The notes: generated from the sequence alone by a model not told the origin. DNA of 64,000 nt from Loxodes magnus (GCA_946699065.1 CAMPDV010002054.1:1-64000), one strand, 5' to 3'; shown: positions 12,221 to 26,059, counted from the stretch's first letter. Program-made: numbers and translations.

Positions 12221-13235
12221 TATTTTGAAAAGTGAATAAGTAAAGTAAGAAAAGAAGATAGAATTTCAGTTTTAAGGAGTATGCTTTGAGAAGTAATAAG
12301 TATTTTAAAAAGTGAAGAAGTAAAGTAAGAAAAGAAGATAGAATTTCAGTTTTAAGGAGTATGCTTTGAGAAGTAATAAGTATTTAGAAAAGTGAAGAAG
12401 TAAAGTAAGAAAAGAAGATAGAATTTCAGTTTTAAGGAGTATGCTTTGAGAAGTAATAAGTATTTAGAAAAGTGAATAAGTAAAGTAAGAAAAGAAGATA
12501 GAATTTCAGTTTTAAGGAGTATGCTTTGAGAAGTAATAAGTATTTTAAAAAGTGAATAAGTAAAGTAAGAAAAGAAGATAGAGTTTCAGTTTTAAGGAGT
12601 ATGCTTTGAGAAGTAATAAGTATTTTAAAAAGTGAAGAAGTAAAGTAAGAAAAGAAGATAGAATTTCAGTTTAAAGGAGTATGCTTTGAGAAGTAAAAAG
12701 TATTTAGAAAAGTGAAGAAGTAAAGTAAGAAAAGAAGATAGAATTTCAGTTTTAAGGAGTATGCTTTGAGAAGTAATAAGTATTTTAAAAAGTGAAGAAG
12801 TAAAGTAAGAAAAGAAGATAGAATTTCAGTTTTAAGGAGTATGCTTTGAGAAGTAATAAGTATTTTAAAAAGTGAAGAAGTAAAGTAAGAAAAGAAGATA
12901 GAATTTCAGTTTTAAGGAGTATGCTTTGAGAAGTAATAAGTATTTTAAAAAGTGAAGAAGTAAAGTAAGAAAAGAAGATAGAGTTTCAGTTTTAAGGAGT
13001 ATGCTTTGAGAAGTAATAAGTATTTAGAAAAGTGAAGAAGTAAAGTAAGAAAAGAAGATAGAATTTCAGTTTTAAGGAGTATGCTTTGAGAAGTAATAAG
13101 TATTTAGAAAAGTGAATAAGTAAAGTAAGAAAAGAAGATAGAATTTCAGTTTTAAGGAGTATGCTTTGAGAAGTAATAAGTATTTAGAAAAGTGAATAAG
13201 TAAAGTAAGAAAAGAAGATAGAGTTTCAGTTTTAA

Positions 13236-13259
13236 GGATTATTTTTTAGAAATAATAAG
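13236..13259 (+). repeat. Variant A monomer segment, copy 5
   Basis: Same altered segment, exactly 5,674 bp after copy 3, with the TTCGTTGAG monomer following at about 13,318. Confidence 0.9.
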
Positions 13260-14354
13260 TATTTTAAAAAGTGAATAAGTAAAGTAAGAAAAGAAGATAG
13301 AATTTCAGTTTTAAGGAGTATTCGTTGAGAAGTAATAAGTATTTAGAAAAGTGAATAAGTAAAGTAAGAAAAGAAGATAGAATTTCAGTTTTAAGGAGTA
13401 TGCTTTGAGAAGTAATAAGAATTTTGAAAAGTGAAGAAGTAAAGTAAGAAAAGAAGATAGAATTTCAGTTTTAAGGAGTATGCTTTGAGAAGTAATAAGT
13501 ATTTTAAAAAGTGAAGAAGTAAAGTAAGAAAAGAAGATAGAATTTCAGTTTTAAGGAGTATGCTTTGAGAAGTAATAAGTATTTAGAAAAGTGAATAAGT
13601 AAAGTAAGAAAAGAAGATAGAATTTCAGTTTTAAGGAGTATGCTTTGAGAAGTAATAAGTATTTTAAAAAGTGAATAAGTAAAGTAAGAAAAGAAGATAG
13701 AGTTTCAGTTTTAAGGAGTATGCTTTGAGAAGTAATAAGTATTTTAAAAAGTGAAGAAGTAAAGTAAGAAAAGAAGATAGAATTTCAGTTTAAAGGAGTA
13801 TGCTTTGAGAAGTAAAAAGTATTTAGAAAAGTGAAGAAGTAAAGTAAGAAAAGAAGATAGAATTTCAGTTTTAAGGAGTATGCTTTGAGAAGTAATAAGT
13901 ATTTTAAAAAGTGAAGAAGTAAAGTAAGAAAAGAAGATAGAATTTCAGTTTTAAGGAGTATGCTTTGAGAAGTAATAAGTATTTTAAAAAGTGAAGAAGT
14001 AAAGTAAGAAAAGAAGATAGAATTTCAGTTTTAAGGAGTATGCTTTGAGAAGTAATAAGTATTTTAAAAAGTGAAGAAGTAAAGTAAGAAAAGAAGATAG
14101 AGTTTCAGTTTTAAGGAGTATGCTTTGAGAAGTAATAAGTATTTAGAAAAGTGAAGAAGTAAAGTAAGAAAAGAAGATAGAATTTCAGTTTTAAGGAGTA
14201 TGCTTTGAGAAGTAATAAGTATTTAGAAAAGTGAATAAGTAAAGTAAGAAAAGAAGATAGAATTTCAGTTTTAAGGAGTATGCTTTGAGAAGTAATAAGT
14301 ATTTAGAAAAGTGAATAAGTAAAGTAAGAAAAGAAGATAGAGTTTCAGTTTTAA

Positions 14355-14378
14355 GGATTATTTTTTAGAAATAATAAG
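14355..14378 (+). repeat. Variant A monomer segment, copy 6
   Basis: Same altered segment, 5,674 bp after copy 4 and 1,119 bp after copy 5. This is the last A variant in the window. Confidence 0.9.
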
Positions 14379-14992
14379 TATTTTAAAAAGTGAATAAGTA
14401 AAGTAAGAAAAGAAGATAGAATTTCAGTTTTAAGGAGTATTCGTTGAGAAGTAATAAGTATTTAGAAAAGTGAATAAGTAAAGTAAGAAAAGAAGATAGA
14501 ATTTCAGTTTAAAGGAGTATGCTTTAGAAGTAATAAGAATTTTGAAAAGTGAAGAAGTAAAGTAAGAAAAGAAGATAGAATTTCAGTTTTAAGGAGTATG
14601 CTTTGAGAAGTAATAAGTATTTTAAAAAGTGAAGAAGTAAAGTAAGAAAAGAAGATAGAATTTCAGTTTTAAGGAGTATGCTTTGAGAAGTAATAAGTAT
14701 TTTAAAAAGTGAAGAAGTAAAGTAAGAAAAGAAGATAGAATTTCAGTTTTAAGGAGTATGCTTTGAGAATTAATAAGTATTTTAAAAAGTGAAGAAGTAA
14801 AGTAAGAAAAGAAGATAGAATTTCAGTTTTAAGGAGTATGCTTTGAGAATTAATAAGTATTTTAAAAAGTGAAGAAGTAAAGTAAGAAAAGAAGATAGAA
14901 TTTCAGTTTTAAGGAGTATGCTTTGAGAATTAATAAGTATTTTAAAAAGTGAAGAAGTAAAGTAAGAAAAGAAGATAGAGTTTCAGTTTTAA

Positions 14993-15016
14993 GGAGTATT
15001 TTTTAGAAGTAATAAG
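14993..15016 (+). repeat. Variant B monomer segment, copy 7
   Basis: Same altered segment, 5,674 bp after copy 4, and the last B variant in the window. The long stretch without net indels begins directly after it. Confidence 0.88.
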
Positions 15017-18000
15017 TATTTTGAAAAGTGAATAAGTAAAGTAAGAAAAGAAGATAGAATTTCAGTTTTAAGGAGTATGCTTTGAGAAGTAATAAGTATT
15101 TAGAAAAGTGAATAAGTAAAGTAAGAAAAGAAGATAGAATTTCAGTTTTAAGGAGTATGCTTTGAGAAGTAATAAGTATTTTAAAAAGTGAAGAAGTAAA
15201 GTAAGAAAAGAAGATAGAATTTTAGTTTTAAGGAGTATGCTTTGAGAAGTAATAAGTATTTAGAAAAGTGAATAAGTAAAGTAAGAAAAGAAGATAGAAT
15301 TTCAGTTTTAAGGAGTATGCTTTGAGAAGTAATAAGTATTTTAAAAAGTGAATAAGTAAAGTAAGAAAAGAAGATAGAGTTTCAGTTTTAAGGAGTATGC
15401 TTTGAGAAGTAATAAGTATTTTAAAAAGTGAAGAAGTAAAGTAAGAAAAGAAGATAGAATTTCAGTTTTAAGGAGTATGCTTTGAGAAGTAATAAGTATT
15501 TTGAAAAGTGAATAAGTAAAGTAAGAAAAGAAGATAGAATTTCAGTTTTAAGGAGTATGCTTTGAGAAGTAATAAGTATTTTAAAAAGTGAATAAGTAAA
15601 GTAAGAAAAGAAGATAGAATTTCAGTTTTAAGGAGTATGCTTTGAGAAGTAATAAGTATTTAGAAAAGTGAAGAAGTAAAGTAAGAAAAGAAGATAGAAT
15701 TTCAGTTTTAAGGAGTATGCTTTGAGAAGTAATAAGTATTTAGAAAAGTGAATAAGTAAAGTAAGAAAAGAAGATAGAATTTCAGTTTTAAGGAGTATGC
15801 TTTGAGAAGTAATAAGTATTTTAAAAAGTGAATAAGTAAAGTAAGAAAAGAAGATAGAGTTTCAGTTTTAAGGAGTATGCTTTGAGAAGTAATAAGTATT
15901 TTAAAAAGTGAAGAAGTAAAGTAAGAAAAGAAGATAGAATTTCAGTTTAAAGGAGTATGCTTTGAGAAGTAAAAAGTATTTAGAAAAGTGAAGAAGTAAA
16001 GTAAGAAAAGAAGATAGAATTTCAGTTTTAAGGAGTATGCTTTGAGAAGTAATAAGTATTTTAAAAAGTGAAGAAGTAAAGTAAGAAAAGAAGATAGAAT
16101 TTCAGTTTTAAGGAGTATGCTTTGAGAAGTAATAAGTATTTTAAAAAGTGAAGAAGTAAAGTAAGAAAAGAAGATAGAATTTCAGTTTTAAGGAGTATGC
16201 TTTGAGAAGTAATAAGTATTTTAAAAAGTGAATAAGTAAAGTAAGAAAAGAAGATAGAGTTTCAGTTTTAAGGAGTATGCTTTGAGAATTAATAAGTATT
16301 TTAAAAAGTGAAGAAGTAAAGTAAGAAAAGAAGATAGAATTTCAGTTTTAAGGAGTATGCTTTGAGAATTAATAAGTATTTTAAAAAGTGAAGAAGTAAA
16401 GTAAGAAAAGAAGATAGAATTTCAGTTTTAAGGAGTATGCTTTGAGAAGTAATAAGTATTTAGAAAAGTGAATAAGTAAAGTAAGAAAAGAAGATAGAAT
16501 TTCAGTTTAAAGGAGTATGCTTTGAGAAGTAATAAGTATTTAGAAAAGTGAATAAGTAAAGTAAGAAAAGAAGATAGAATTTCAGTTTTAAGGAGTATGC
16601 TTTGAGAAGTAATTAGTATTTAGAAAAGTGAAGAAGTAAAGTAAGAAAAGAAGATAGAATTTCAGTTTAAAGGAGTATGCTTTGAGAAGTAATAAGTATT
16701 TTAAAAAGTGAAGAAGTAAAGTAAGAAAAGAAGATAGAATTTCAGTTTTAAGGAGTATGCTTTGAGAAGTAATAAGTATTTTAAAAAGTGAAGAAGTAAA
16801 GTAAGAAAAGAAGATAGAATTTCAGTTTTAAGGAGTATGCTTTGAGAAGTAATAAGTATTTTAAAAAGTGAATAAGTAAAGTAAGAAAAGAAGATAGAAT
16901 TTCAGTTTTAAGGAGTATGCTTTGAGAAGTAATAAGTATTTTAAAAAGTGAATAAGTAAAGTAAGAAAAGAAGATAGAATTTCAGTTTTAAGGAGTATGC
17001 TTTGAGAATTAATAAGTATTTTAAAAAGTGAAGAAGTAAAGTAAGAAAAGAAGATAGAATTTCAGTTTTAAGGAGTATGCTTTGAGAAGTAATAAGTATT
17101 TAGAAAAGTGAAGAAGTAAAGTAAGAAAAGAAGATAGAGTTTCAGTTTTAAGTAGTATGCTTTGAGAAGTAATAAGTATTTAGAAAAGTGAAGAAGTAAA
17201 GTAAGAAAAGAAGATAGAATTTCAGTTTTAAGGAGTATGCTTTGAGAAGTAATAAGTATTTAGAAAAGTGAATAAGTAAAGTAAGAAAAGAAGATAGAGT
17301 TTCAGTTTTAAGGAGTATGCTTTGAGAAGTAATAAGTATTTTGAAAAGTGAATAAGTAAAGTAAGAAAAGAAGATAGAATTTCAGTTTTAAGGAGTATGC
17401 TTTGAGAAGTAATAAGTATTTTAAAAAGTGAAGAAGTAAAGTAAGAAAAGAAGATAGAATTTCAGTTTTAAGGAGTATGCTTTGAGAAGTAATAAGTATT
17501 TAGAAAAGTGAAGAAGTAAAGTAAGAAAAGAAGATAGAATTTCAGTTTTAAGGAGTATGCTTTGAGAAGTAATAAGTATTTAGAAAAGTGAATAAGTAAA
17601 GTAAGAAAAGAAGATAGAATTTCAGTTTAAAGGAGTATGCTTTGAGAAGTAATAAGTATTTTAAAAAGTGAATAAGTAAAGTAAGAAAAGAAGATAGAGT
17701 TTCAGTTTTAAGGAGTATGCTTTGAGAAGTAATAAGTATTTTAAAAAGTGAAGAAGTAAAGTAAGAAAAGAAGATAGAATTTCAGTTTAAAGGAGTATGC
17801 TTTGAGAAGTAATAAGTATTTAGAAAAGTGAAGAAGTAAAGTAAGAAAAGAAGATAGAATTTCAGTTTTAAGGAGTATGCTTTGAGAAGTAATAAGTATT
17901 TTAAAAAGTGAAGAAGTAAAGTAAGAAAAGAAGATAGAATTTCAGTTTTAAGGAGTATGCTTTGAGAAGTAATAAGTATTTTAAAAAGTGAAGAAGTAAA

Positions 18001-21000
18001 GTAAGAAAAGAAGATAGAATTTCAGTTTTAAGGAGTATGCTTTGAGAAGTAATAAGTATTTTAAAAAGTGAATAAGTAAAGTAAGAAAAGAAGATAGAAT
18101 TTCAGTTTTAAGGAGTATGCTTTGAGAATTAATAAGTATTTTAAAAAGTGAAGAAGTAAAGTAAGAAAAGAAGATAGAATTTCAGTTTTAAGGAGTATGC
18201 TTTGAGAAGTAATAAGTATTTAGAAAAGTGAATAAGTAAAGTAAGAAAAGAAGATAGAATTTCAGTTTAAAGGAGTATGCTTTGAGAAGTAATAAGTATT
18301 TAGAAAAGTGAATAAGTAAAGTAAGAAAAGAAGATAGAATTTCAGTTTAAAGGAGTATGCTTTGAGAAGTAATAAGTATTTAGAAAAGTGAATAAGTAAA
18401 GTAAGAAAAGAAGATAGAATTTCAGTTTAAAGGAGTATGCTTTGAGAAGTAATAAGTATTTTAAAAAGTGAAGAAGTAAAGTAAGAAAAGAAGATAGAAT
18501 TTCAGTTTTAAGGAGTATGCTTTGAGAAGTAATAAGTATTTTGAAAAGTGAAGAAGTAAAGTAAGAAAAGAAGATAGAATTTCAGTTTTAAGGAGTATGC
18601 TTTGAGAAGTAATAAGTATTTAGAAAAGTGAATAAGTAAAGTAAGAAAAGAAGATAGAATTTCAGTTTTAAGGAGTATGCTTTGAGAAGTAATAAGTATT
18701 TAGAAAAGTGAAGAAGTAAAGTAAGAAAAGAAGATAGAATTTCAGTTTTAAGGAGTATGCTTTGAGAAGTAATAAGTATTTAGAAAAGTGAATAAGTAAA
18801 GTAAGAAAAGAAGATAGAATTTCAGTTTTAAGGAGTATGCTTTGAGAAGTAATAAGTATTCAGAAAAGTGAAGAAGTAAAGTAAGAAAAGAAGATAGAAT
18901 TTCAGTTTTAAGGAGTATGCTTTGAGAAGTAATAAGTATTTTAAAAAGTGAAGAAGTAAAGTAAGAAAAGAAGATAGAATTTCAGTTTTAAGGAGTATGC
19001 TTTGAGAAGTAATAAGTATTTAGAAAAGTGAATAAGTAAAGTAAGAAAAGAAGATAGAATTTCAGTTTTAAGGAGTATGCTTTGAGAAGTAATAAGTATT
19101 TTAAAAAGTGAAGAAGTAAAGTAAGAAAAGAAGATAGAGTTTCAGTTTTAAGTAGTATGCTTTGAGAAGTAATAAGTATTTAGAAAAGTGAAGAAGTAAA
19201 GTAAGAAAAGAAGATAGAGTTTCAGTTTTAAGTAGTATGCTTTGAGAAGTAATAAGTATTTAGAAAAGTGAAGAAGTAAAGTAAGAAAAGAAGATAGAAT
19301 TTTAGTTTTAAGGAGTATGCTTTGAGAAGTAATAAGTATTTTAAAAAGTGAAGAAGTAAAGTAAGAAAAGAAGATAGAATTTCAGTTTTAAGGAGTATGC
19401 TTTGAGAAGTAATAAGTATTTAGAAAAGTGAATAAGTAAAGTAAGAAAAGAAGATAGAATTTCAGTTTAAAGGAGTATGCTTTGAGAAGTAATAAGTATT
19501 TAGAAAAGTGAATAAGTAAAGTAAGAAAAGAAGATAGAATTTCAGTTTTAAGGAGTATGCTTTGAGAAGTAATTAGTATTTAGAAAAGTGAAGAAGTAAA
19601 GTAAGAAAAGAAGATAGAATTTCAGTTTAAAGGAGTATGCTTTGAGAAGTAAAAAGTATTTAGAAAAGTGAAGAAGTAAAGTAAGAAAAGAAGATAGAGT
19701 TTCAGTTTTAAGGAGTATGCTTTGAGAAGTAATAAGTATTTTAAAAAGTGAAGAAGTAAAGTAAGAAAAGAAGATAGAATTTCAGTTTAAAGGAGTATGC
19801 TTTGAGAAGTAAAAAGTATTTAGAAAAGTGAAGAAGTAAAGTAAGAAAAGAAGATAGAATTTCAGTTTTAAGGAGTATGCTTTGAGAAGTAATAAGTATT
19901 TTAAAAAGTGAAGAAGTAAAGTAAGAAAAGAAGATAGAATTTCAGTTTTAAGGAGTATGCTTTGAGAAGTAATAAGTATTTTAAAAAGTGAAGAAGTAAA
20001 GTAAGAAAAGAAGATAGAATTTCAGTTTTAAGGAGTATGCTTTGAGAAGTAATAAGTATTTTAAAAAGTGAATAAGTAAAGTAAGAAAAGAAGATAGAAT
20101 TTCAGTTTTAAGGAGTATGCTTTGAGAATTAATAAGTATTTTAAAAAGTGAAGAAGTAAAGTAAGAAAAGAAGATAGAATTTCAGTTTTAAGGAGTATGC
20201 TTTGAGAAGTAATAAGTATTTAGAAAAGTGAATAAGTAAAGTAAGAAAAGAAGATAGAATTTCAGTTTAAAGGAGTATGCTTTGAGAAGTAATAAGTATT
20301 TAGAAAAGTGAATAAGTAAAGTAAGAAAAGAAGATAGAATTTCAGTTTTAAGGAGTATGCTTTGAGAAGTAATTAGTATTTAGAAAAGTGAAGAAGTAAA
20401 GTAAGAAAAGAAGATAGAATTTCAGTTTAAAGGAGTATGCTTTGAGAAGTAATAAGTATTTTAAAAAGTGAAGAAGTAAAGTAAGAAAAGAAGATAGAAT
20501 TTCAGTTTTAAGGAGTATGCTTTGAGAAGTAATAAGTATTTAGAAAAGTGAAGAAGTAAAGTAAGAAAAGAAGATAGAATTTCAGTTTTAAGGAGTATGC
20601 TTTGAGAAGTAATAAGTATTTAGAAAAGTGAATAAGTAAAGTAAGAAAAGAAGATAGAATTTCAGTTTTAAGGAGTATGCTTTGAGAAGTAATAAGTATT
20701 CAGAAAAGTGAAGAAGTAAAGTAAGAAAAGAAGATAGAATTTCAGTTTTAAGGAGTATGCTTTGAGAATTAATAAGTATTTTAAAAAGTGAAGAAGTAAA
20801 GTAAGAAAAGAAGATAGAATTTCAGTTTAAAGGAGTATGCTTTGAGAAGTAATAAGTATTTAGAAAAGTGAAGAAGTAAAGTAAGAAAAGAAGATAGAGT
20901 TTCAGTTTTAAGTAGTATGCTTTGAGAAGTAATAAGTATTTAGAAAAGTGAAGAAGTAAAGTAAGAAAAGAAGATAGAATTTTAGTTTTAAGGAGTATGC

Positions 21001-21739
21001 TTTGAGAAGTAATTAGTATTTTAAAAAGTGAAGAAGTAAAGTAAGAAAAGAAGATAGAATTTCAGTTTTAAGGAGTATGCTTTGAGAAGTAATAAGTATT
21101 TAGAAAAGTGAATAAGTAAAGTAAGAAAAGAAGATAGAATTTCAGTTTAAAGGAGTATGCTTTGAGAAGTAATAAGTATTTAGAAAAGTGAATAAGTAAA
21201 GTAAGAAAAGAAGATAGAATTTCAGTTTTAAGGAGTATGCTTTGAGAAGTAATTAGTATTTAGAAAAGTGAAGAAGTAAAGTAAGAAAAGAAGATAGAAT
21301 TTCAGTTTAAAGGAGTATGCTTTGAGAAGTAATAAGTATTTTAAAAAGTGAAGAAGTAAAGTAAGAAAAGAAGATAGAATTTCAGTTTTAAGGAGTATGC
21401 TTTGAGAAGTAATAAGTATTTAGAAAAGTGAATAAGTAAAGTAAGAAAAGAAGATAGAATTTCAGTTTAAAGGAGTATGCTTTGAGAAGTAATTAGTATT
21501 TTAAAAAGTGAATAAGTAAAGTAAGAAAAGAAGATAGAATTTCAGTTTAAAGGAGTATGCTTTGAGAAGTAAAAAGTATTTAGAAAAGTGAAGAAGTAAA
21601 GTAAGAAAAGAAGATAGAATTTCAGTTTTAAGGAGTATGCTTTGAGAAGTAATAAGTATTTAGAAAAGTGAATAAGTAAAGTAAGAAAAGAAGATAGAAT
21701 TTCAGTTTTAAGGAGTATGCTTTGAGAAGTAATAAGTAT

Positions 21740-22135
21740 TTAGAAAAGTGAATAAGTAAAGTAAGAAAAGAAGATAGAATTTCAGTTTTAAGGAGTATGC
21801 TTTGAGAAGTAATAAGTATTTAGAAAAGTGAATAAGTAAAGTAAGAAAAGAAGATAGAATTTCAGTTTTAAGGAGTATGCTTTGAGAAGTAATAAGTATT
21901 TAGAAAAGTGAAGAAGTAAAGTAAGAAAAGAAGATAGAATTTAAGTTTTAAGGAGTATGCTTTGAGAAGTAATAAGTATTTTGAAAAGTGAATAAGTAAA
22001 GTAAGAAAAGAAGATAGAATTTCAGTTTTAAGGAGTATGCTTTGAGAAGTAATTAGTATTTTAAAAAGTGAAGAAGTAAAGTAAGAAAAGAAGATAGAAT
22101 TTCAGTTTTAAGGAGTATGCTTTGAGAAGTAATAA
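21740..22135 (+). repeat. Short duplicated block with GAATTTAAG marker, copy 1
   Basis: The rare GAATTTAAG monomer (position 27 A) at about 21,938 is followed by a TTTTGAAA/77T monomer and then AATTAG. The same series occurs 4,320 bp (54 monomers) downstream. Confidence 0.7.
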
Positions 22136-24354
22136 GTATTTTAAAAAGTGAAGAAGTAAAGTAAGAAAAGAAGATAGAATTTCAGTTTTAAGGAGTATGC
22201 TTTGAGAATTAATAAGTATTTTAAAAAGTGAAGAAGTAAAGTAAGAAAAGAAGATAGAATTTCAGTTTAAAGGAGTATGCTTTGAGAAGTAAAAAGTATT
22301 TAGAAAAGTGAAGAAGTAAAGTAAGAAAAGAAGATAGAGTTTCAGTTTAAAGGAGTATGCTTTGAGAAGTAATAAGTATTTAGAAAAGTGAATAAGTAAA
22401 GTAAGAAAAGAAGATAGAATTTCAGTTTAAAGGAGTATGCTTTGAGAAGTAAAAAGTATTTTAAAAAGTGAAGAAGTAAAGTAAGAAAAGAAGATAGAAT
22501 TTCAGTTTAAAGGAGTATGCTTTGAGAAGTAATAAGTATTTTAAAAAGTGAAGAAGTAAAGTAAGAAAAGAAGATAGAATTTCAGTTTTAAGGAGTATGC
22601 TTTGAGAAGTAATAAGTATTTTAAAAAGTGAATAAGTAAAGTAAGAAAAGAAGATAGAATTTCAGTTTTAAGGAGTATGCTTTGAGAATTAATAAGTATT
22701 TTAAAAAGTGAAGAAGTAAAGTAAGAAAAGAAGATAGAATTTCAGTTTTAAGGAGTACGCTTTGAGAAGTAATAAGTATTTTGAAAAGTGAATAAGTAAA
22801 GTAAGAAAAGAAGATAGAGTTTCAGTTTTAAGGAGTACGCTTTGAGAAGTAATAAGTATTTAGAAAAGTGAATAAGTAAAGTAAGAAAAGAAGATAGAAT
22901 TTCAGTTTTAAGGAGTATGCTTTGAGAAGTAATAAGTATTTAGAAAAGTGAATAAGTAAAGTAAGAAAAGAAGATAGAATTTCAGTTTAAAGGAGTATGC
23001 TTTGAGAAGTAAAAAGTATTTAGAAAAGTGAAGAAGTAAAGTAAGAAAAGAAGATAGAATTTCAGTTTTAAGTAGTATGCTTTGAGAATTAATGAGTATT
23101 TTAAAAAGTGAAGAAGTAAAGTAAGAAAAGAAGATAGAATTTCAGTTTTAAGGAGTATGCTTTGAGAAGTAATAAGTATTTTAAAAAGTGAATAGGTAAA
23201 GTAAGAAAAGAAGATATAATTTCAGTTTTAAGGAGTATGCTTTGAGAAGTAATAAGTATTTAGAAAAGTGAATAAGTAAAGTAAGAAAAGAAGATAGAAT
23301 TTCAGTTTTAAGGAGTATGCTTTGAGAAGTAAAAAGTATTTAGAAAAGTGAAGAAGTAAAGTAAGAAAAGAAGATAGAATTTCAGTTTTAAGGAGTATGC
23401 TTTGAGAAGTAATAAGTATTTAGAAAAGTGAATAAGTAAAGTAAGAAAAGAAGATAGAATTTCAGTTTTAAGGAGTATGCTTTGAGAAGTAATAAGTATT
23501 TTAAAAAGTGAAGAAGTAAAGTAAGAAAAGAAGATAGAATTTCAGTTTAGAGGAATATGCTTTGAGAAGTAATAAGTATTTTAAAAAGTGAAGAAGTAAA
23601 GTAAGAAAAGAAGATAGAATTTCAGTTTAAAGGAGTATGCTTTGAGAAGTAAAAAGTATTTAGAAAAGTGAATAAGTAAAGTAAGAAAAGAAGATAGAGT
23701 TTCAGTTTTAAGTAGTATGCTTTGAGAAGTAATAAGTATTTAGAAAAGTGAATAAGTAAAGTAAGAAAAGAAGATAGAATTTCAGTTTTAAGGAGTATGC
23801 TTTGAGAAGTAATAAGTATTTTGAAAAGTGAATAAGTAAAGTAAGAAAAGAAGATAGAGTTTCAGTTTTAAGTAGTATGCTTTGAGAAGTAATAAGTATT
23901 TAGAAAAGTGAAGAAGTAAAGTAAGAAAAGAAGATAGAATTTCAGTTTTAAGGAGTATGCTTTGAGAAGTAATAAGTATTTAGAAAAGTGAATAAGTAAA
24001 GTAAGAAAAGAAGATAGAATTTCAGTTTTAAGGAGTATGCTTTGAGAAGTAATAAGTATTTAGAAAAGTGAATAAGTAAAGTAAGAAAAGAAGATAGAAT
24101 TTCAGTTTTAAGGAGTATGCTTTGAGAAGTAATAAGTATTTAGAAAAGTGAAGAAGTAAAGTAAGAAAAGAAGATAGAATTTCAGTTTTAAGGAGTATGC
24201 TTTGAGAAGTAATAAGTATTTAGAAAAGTGAATAAGTAAAGTAAGAAAAGAAGATAGAATTTCAGTTTTAAGGAGTATGCTTTGAGAAGTAATAAGTATT
24301 TAGAAAAGTGAATAAGTAAAGTAAGAAAAGAAGATAGAATTTCAGTTTTAAGGA

Positions 24355-25075
24355 GTATGCTTTGAGAAGTAATTAGTATTTTAAAAAGTGAAGAAGTAAA
24401 GTAAGAAAAGAAGATAGAATTTCAGTTTTAAGGAGTATGCTTTGAGAAGTAATAAGTATTTAGAAAAGTGAAGAAGTAAAGTAAGAAAAGAAGATAGAAT
24501 TTCAGTTTTAAGGAGTATGCTTTGAGAATTAATAAGTATTTTAAAAAGTGAAGAAGTAAAGTAAGAAAAGAAGATAGAATTTCAGTTTTAAGGAGTACGC
24601 TTTGAGAAGTAATAAGTATTTTGAAAAGTGAATAGGTAAAGTAAGAAAAGAAGATAGAATTTCAGTTTTAAGGAGTATGCTTTGAGAAGTAATAAGTATT
24701 TTAAAAAGTGAAGAAGTAAAGTAAGAAAAGAAGATAGAATTTCAGTTTTAAGGAGTATGCTTTGAGAAGTAATAAGTATTTTAAAAAGTGAATAGGTAAA
24801 GTAAGAAAAGAAGATATAATTTCAGTTTTAAGGAGTATGCTTTGAGAAGTAATAAGTATTTAGAAAAGTGAATAAGTAAAGTAAGAAAAGAAGATAGAAT
24901 TTCAGTTTAAAGGAGTATGCTTTGAGAAGTAAAAAGTATTTAGAAAAGTGAAGAAGTAAAGTAAGAAAAGAAGATAGAATTTCAGTTTTAAGGAGTATGC
25001 TTTGAGAAGTAATAAGTATTTAGAAAAGTGAATAAGTAAAGTAAGAAAAGAAGATAGAATTTCAGTTTTAAGGAG
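24355..25075 (+). repeat. 720-bp duplicated block with GATATAAT marker, copy 1
   Basis: Nine monomers in the order AATTAG, AG/77G, AATTAATAAG, TACGC with 79G, TA/77G, 79G with GATATAAT, AG with 33A, AAAAAG, AG/77T. The same order is found 3,999 bp downstream. GATATAAT (position 21 T) is rare: about 23,213, 24,813 and 28,812. The first of these is 1,600 bp (20 monomers) before the second. Confidence 0.8.
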
Positions 25076-26059
25076 TATGCTTTGAGAAGTAATAAGTATT
25101 TTAAAAAGTGAAGAAGTAAAGTAAGAAAAGAAGATAGAATTTCAGTTTTAAGGAGTATGCTTTGAGAAGTAATAAGTATTTAGAAAAGTGAATAAGTAAA
25201 GTAAGAAAAGAAGATAGAATTTCAGTTTTAAGGAGTATGCTTTGAGAAGTAATAAGTATTTTAAAAAGTGAAGAAGTAAAGTAAGAAAAGAAGATAGAAT
25301 TTTAGTTTTAAGGAGTATGCTTTGAGAAGTAATAAGTATTTAGAAAAGTGAATAAGTAAAGTAAGAAAAGAAGATAGAATTTCAGTTTTAAGGAGTATGC
25401 TTTGAGAAGTAATAAGTATTTAGAAAAGTGAATAAGTAAAGTAAGAAAAGAAGATAGAATTTCAGTTTTAAGGAGTATGCTTTGAGAAGTAATAAGTATT
25501 TTAAAAAGTGAAGAAGTAAAGTAAGAAAAGAAGATAGAATTTTAGTTTTAAGGAGTATGCTTTGAGAAGTAATAAGTATTTAGAAAAGTGAATAAGTAAA
25601 GTAAGAAAAGAAGATAGAATTTCAGTTTTAAGGAGTATGCTTTGAGAATTAATAAGTATTTTGAAAAGTGAATAAGTAAAGTAAGAAAAGAAGATAGAAT
25701 TTCAGTTTTAAGGAGTATGCTTTGAGAAGTAATAAGTATTTTGAAAAGTGAAGAAGTAAAGTAAGAAAAGAAGATAGAATTTCAGTTTTAAGGAGTATGC
25801 TTTGAGAAGTAATTAGTATTTTAAAAAGTGAAGAAGTAAAGTAAGAAAAGAAGATAGAATTTCAGTTTAAAGGAGTATGCTTTGAGAAGTAAAAAGTATT
25901 TAGAAAAGTGAAGAAGTAAAGTAAGAAAAGAAGATAGAATTTCAGTTTAGAGGAATATGCTTTGAGAAGTAATAAGTATTTAGAAAAGTGAATAAGTAAA
26001 GTAAGAAAAGAAGATAGAATTTCAGTTTTAAGGAGTATGCTTTGAGAAGTAATTAGTAT

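Larger units (their letters stand above)
3091..15480 (+). repeat. Satellite domain 2, marked by variants A and B
   Basis: About 155 monomers distinguished from the rest of the window by two variant types with small deletions. Variant A has GGATTATTTTTTAGAAATAA in place of the 36-58 region. Variant B has GGAGTATTTTTTAGAAGT. A one-site variant, GTATTCGTTGAG, follows each A monomer at the next repeat and occurs once more at about 10,041. None of these occurs outside 3-15 kb. The domain is assembled from overlapping duplications listed separately (offsets 1,754, 3,834 and 5,674 bp), so it is a young, locally amplified block. Confidence 0.85.
12565..15480 (+). repeat. 2.9 kb duplicated block, copy 2
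   Basis: Second copy of 6,890-9,805. The absence of visible length differences indicates a recent amplification, gene conversion, or collapse and re-expansion during assembly. Confidence 0.87.

Noticed and set aside
3093-15016. Variants A and B as insertion sites or regulatory elements
   Set aside because: They are one-base-short monomers with T-rich substitutions, multiplied by block duplication. Nothing suggests an insert or a binding site beyond their repetition.
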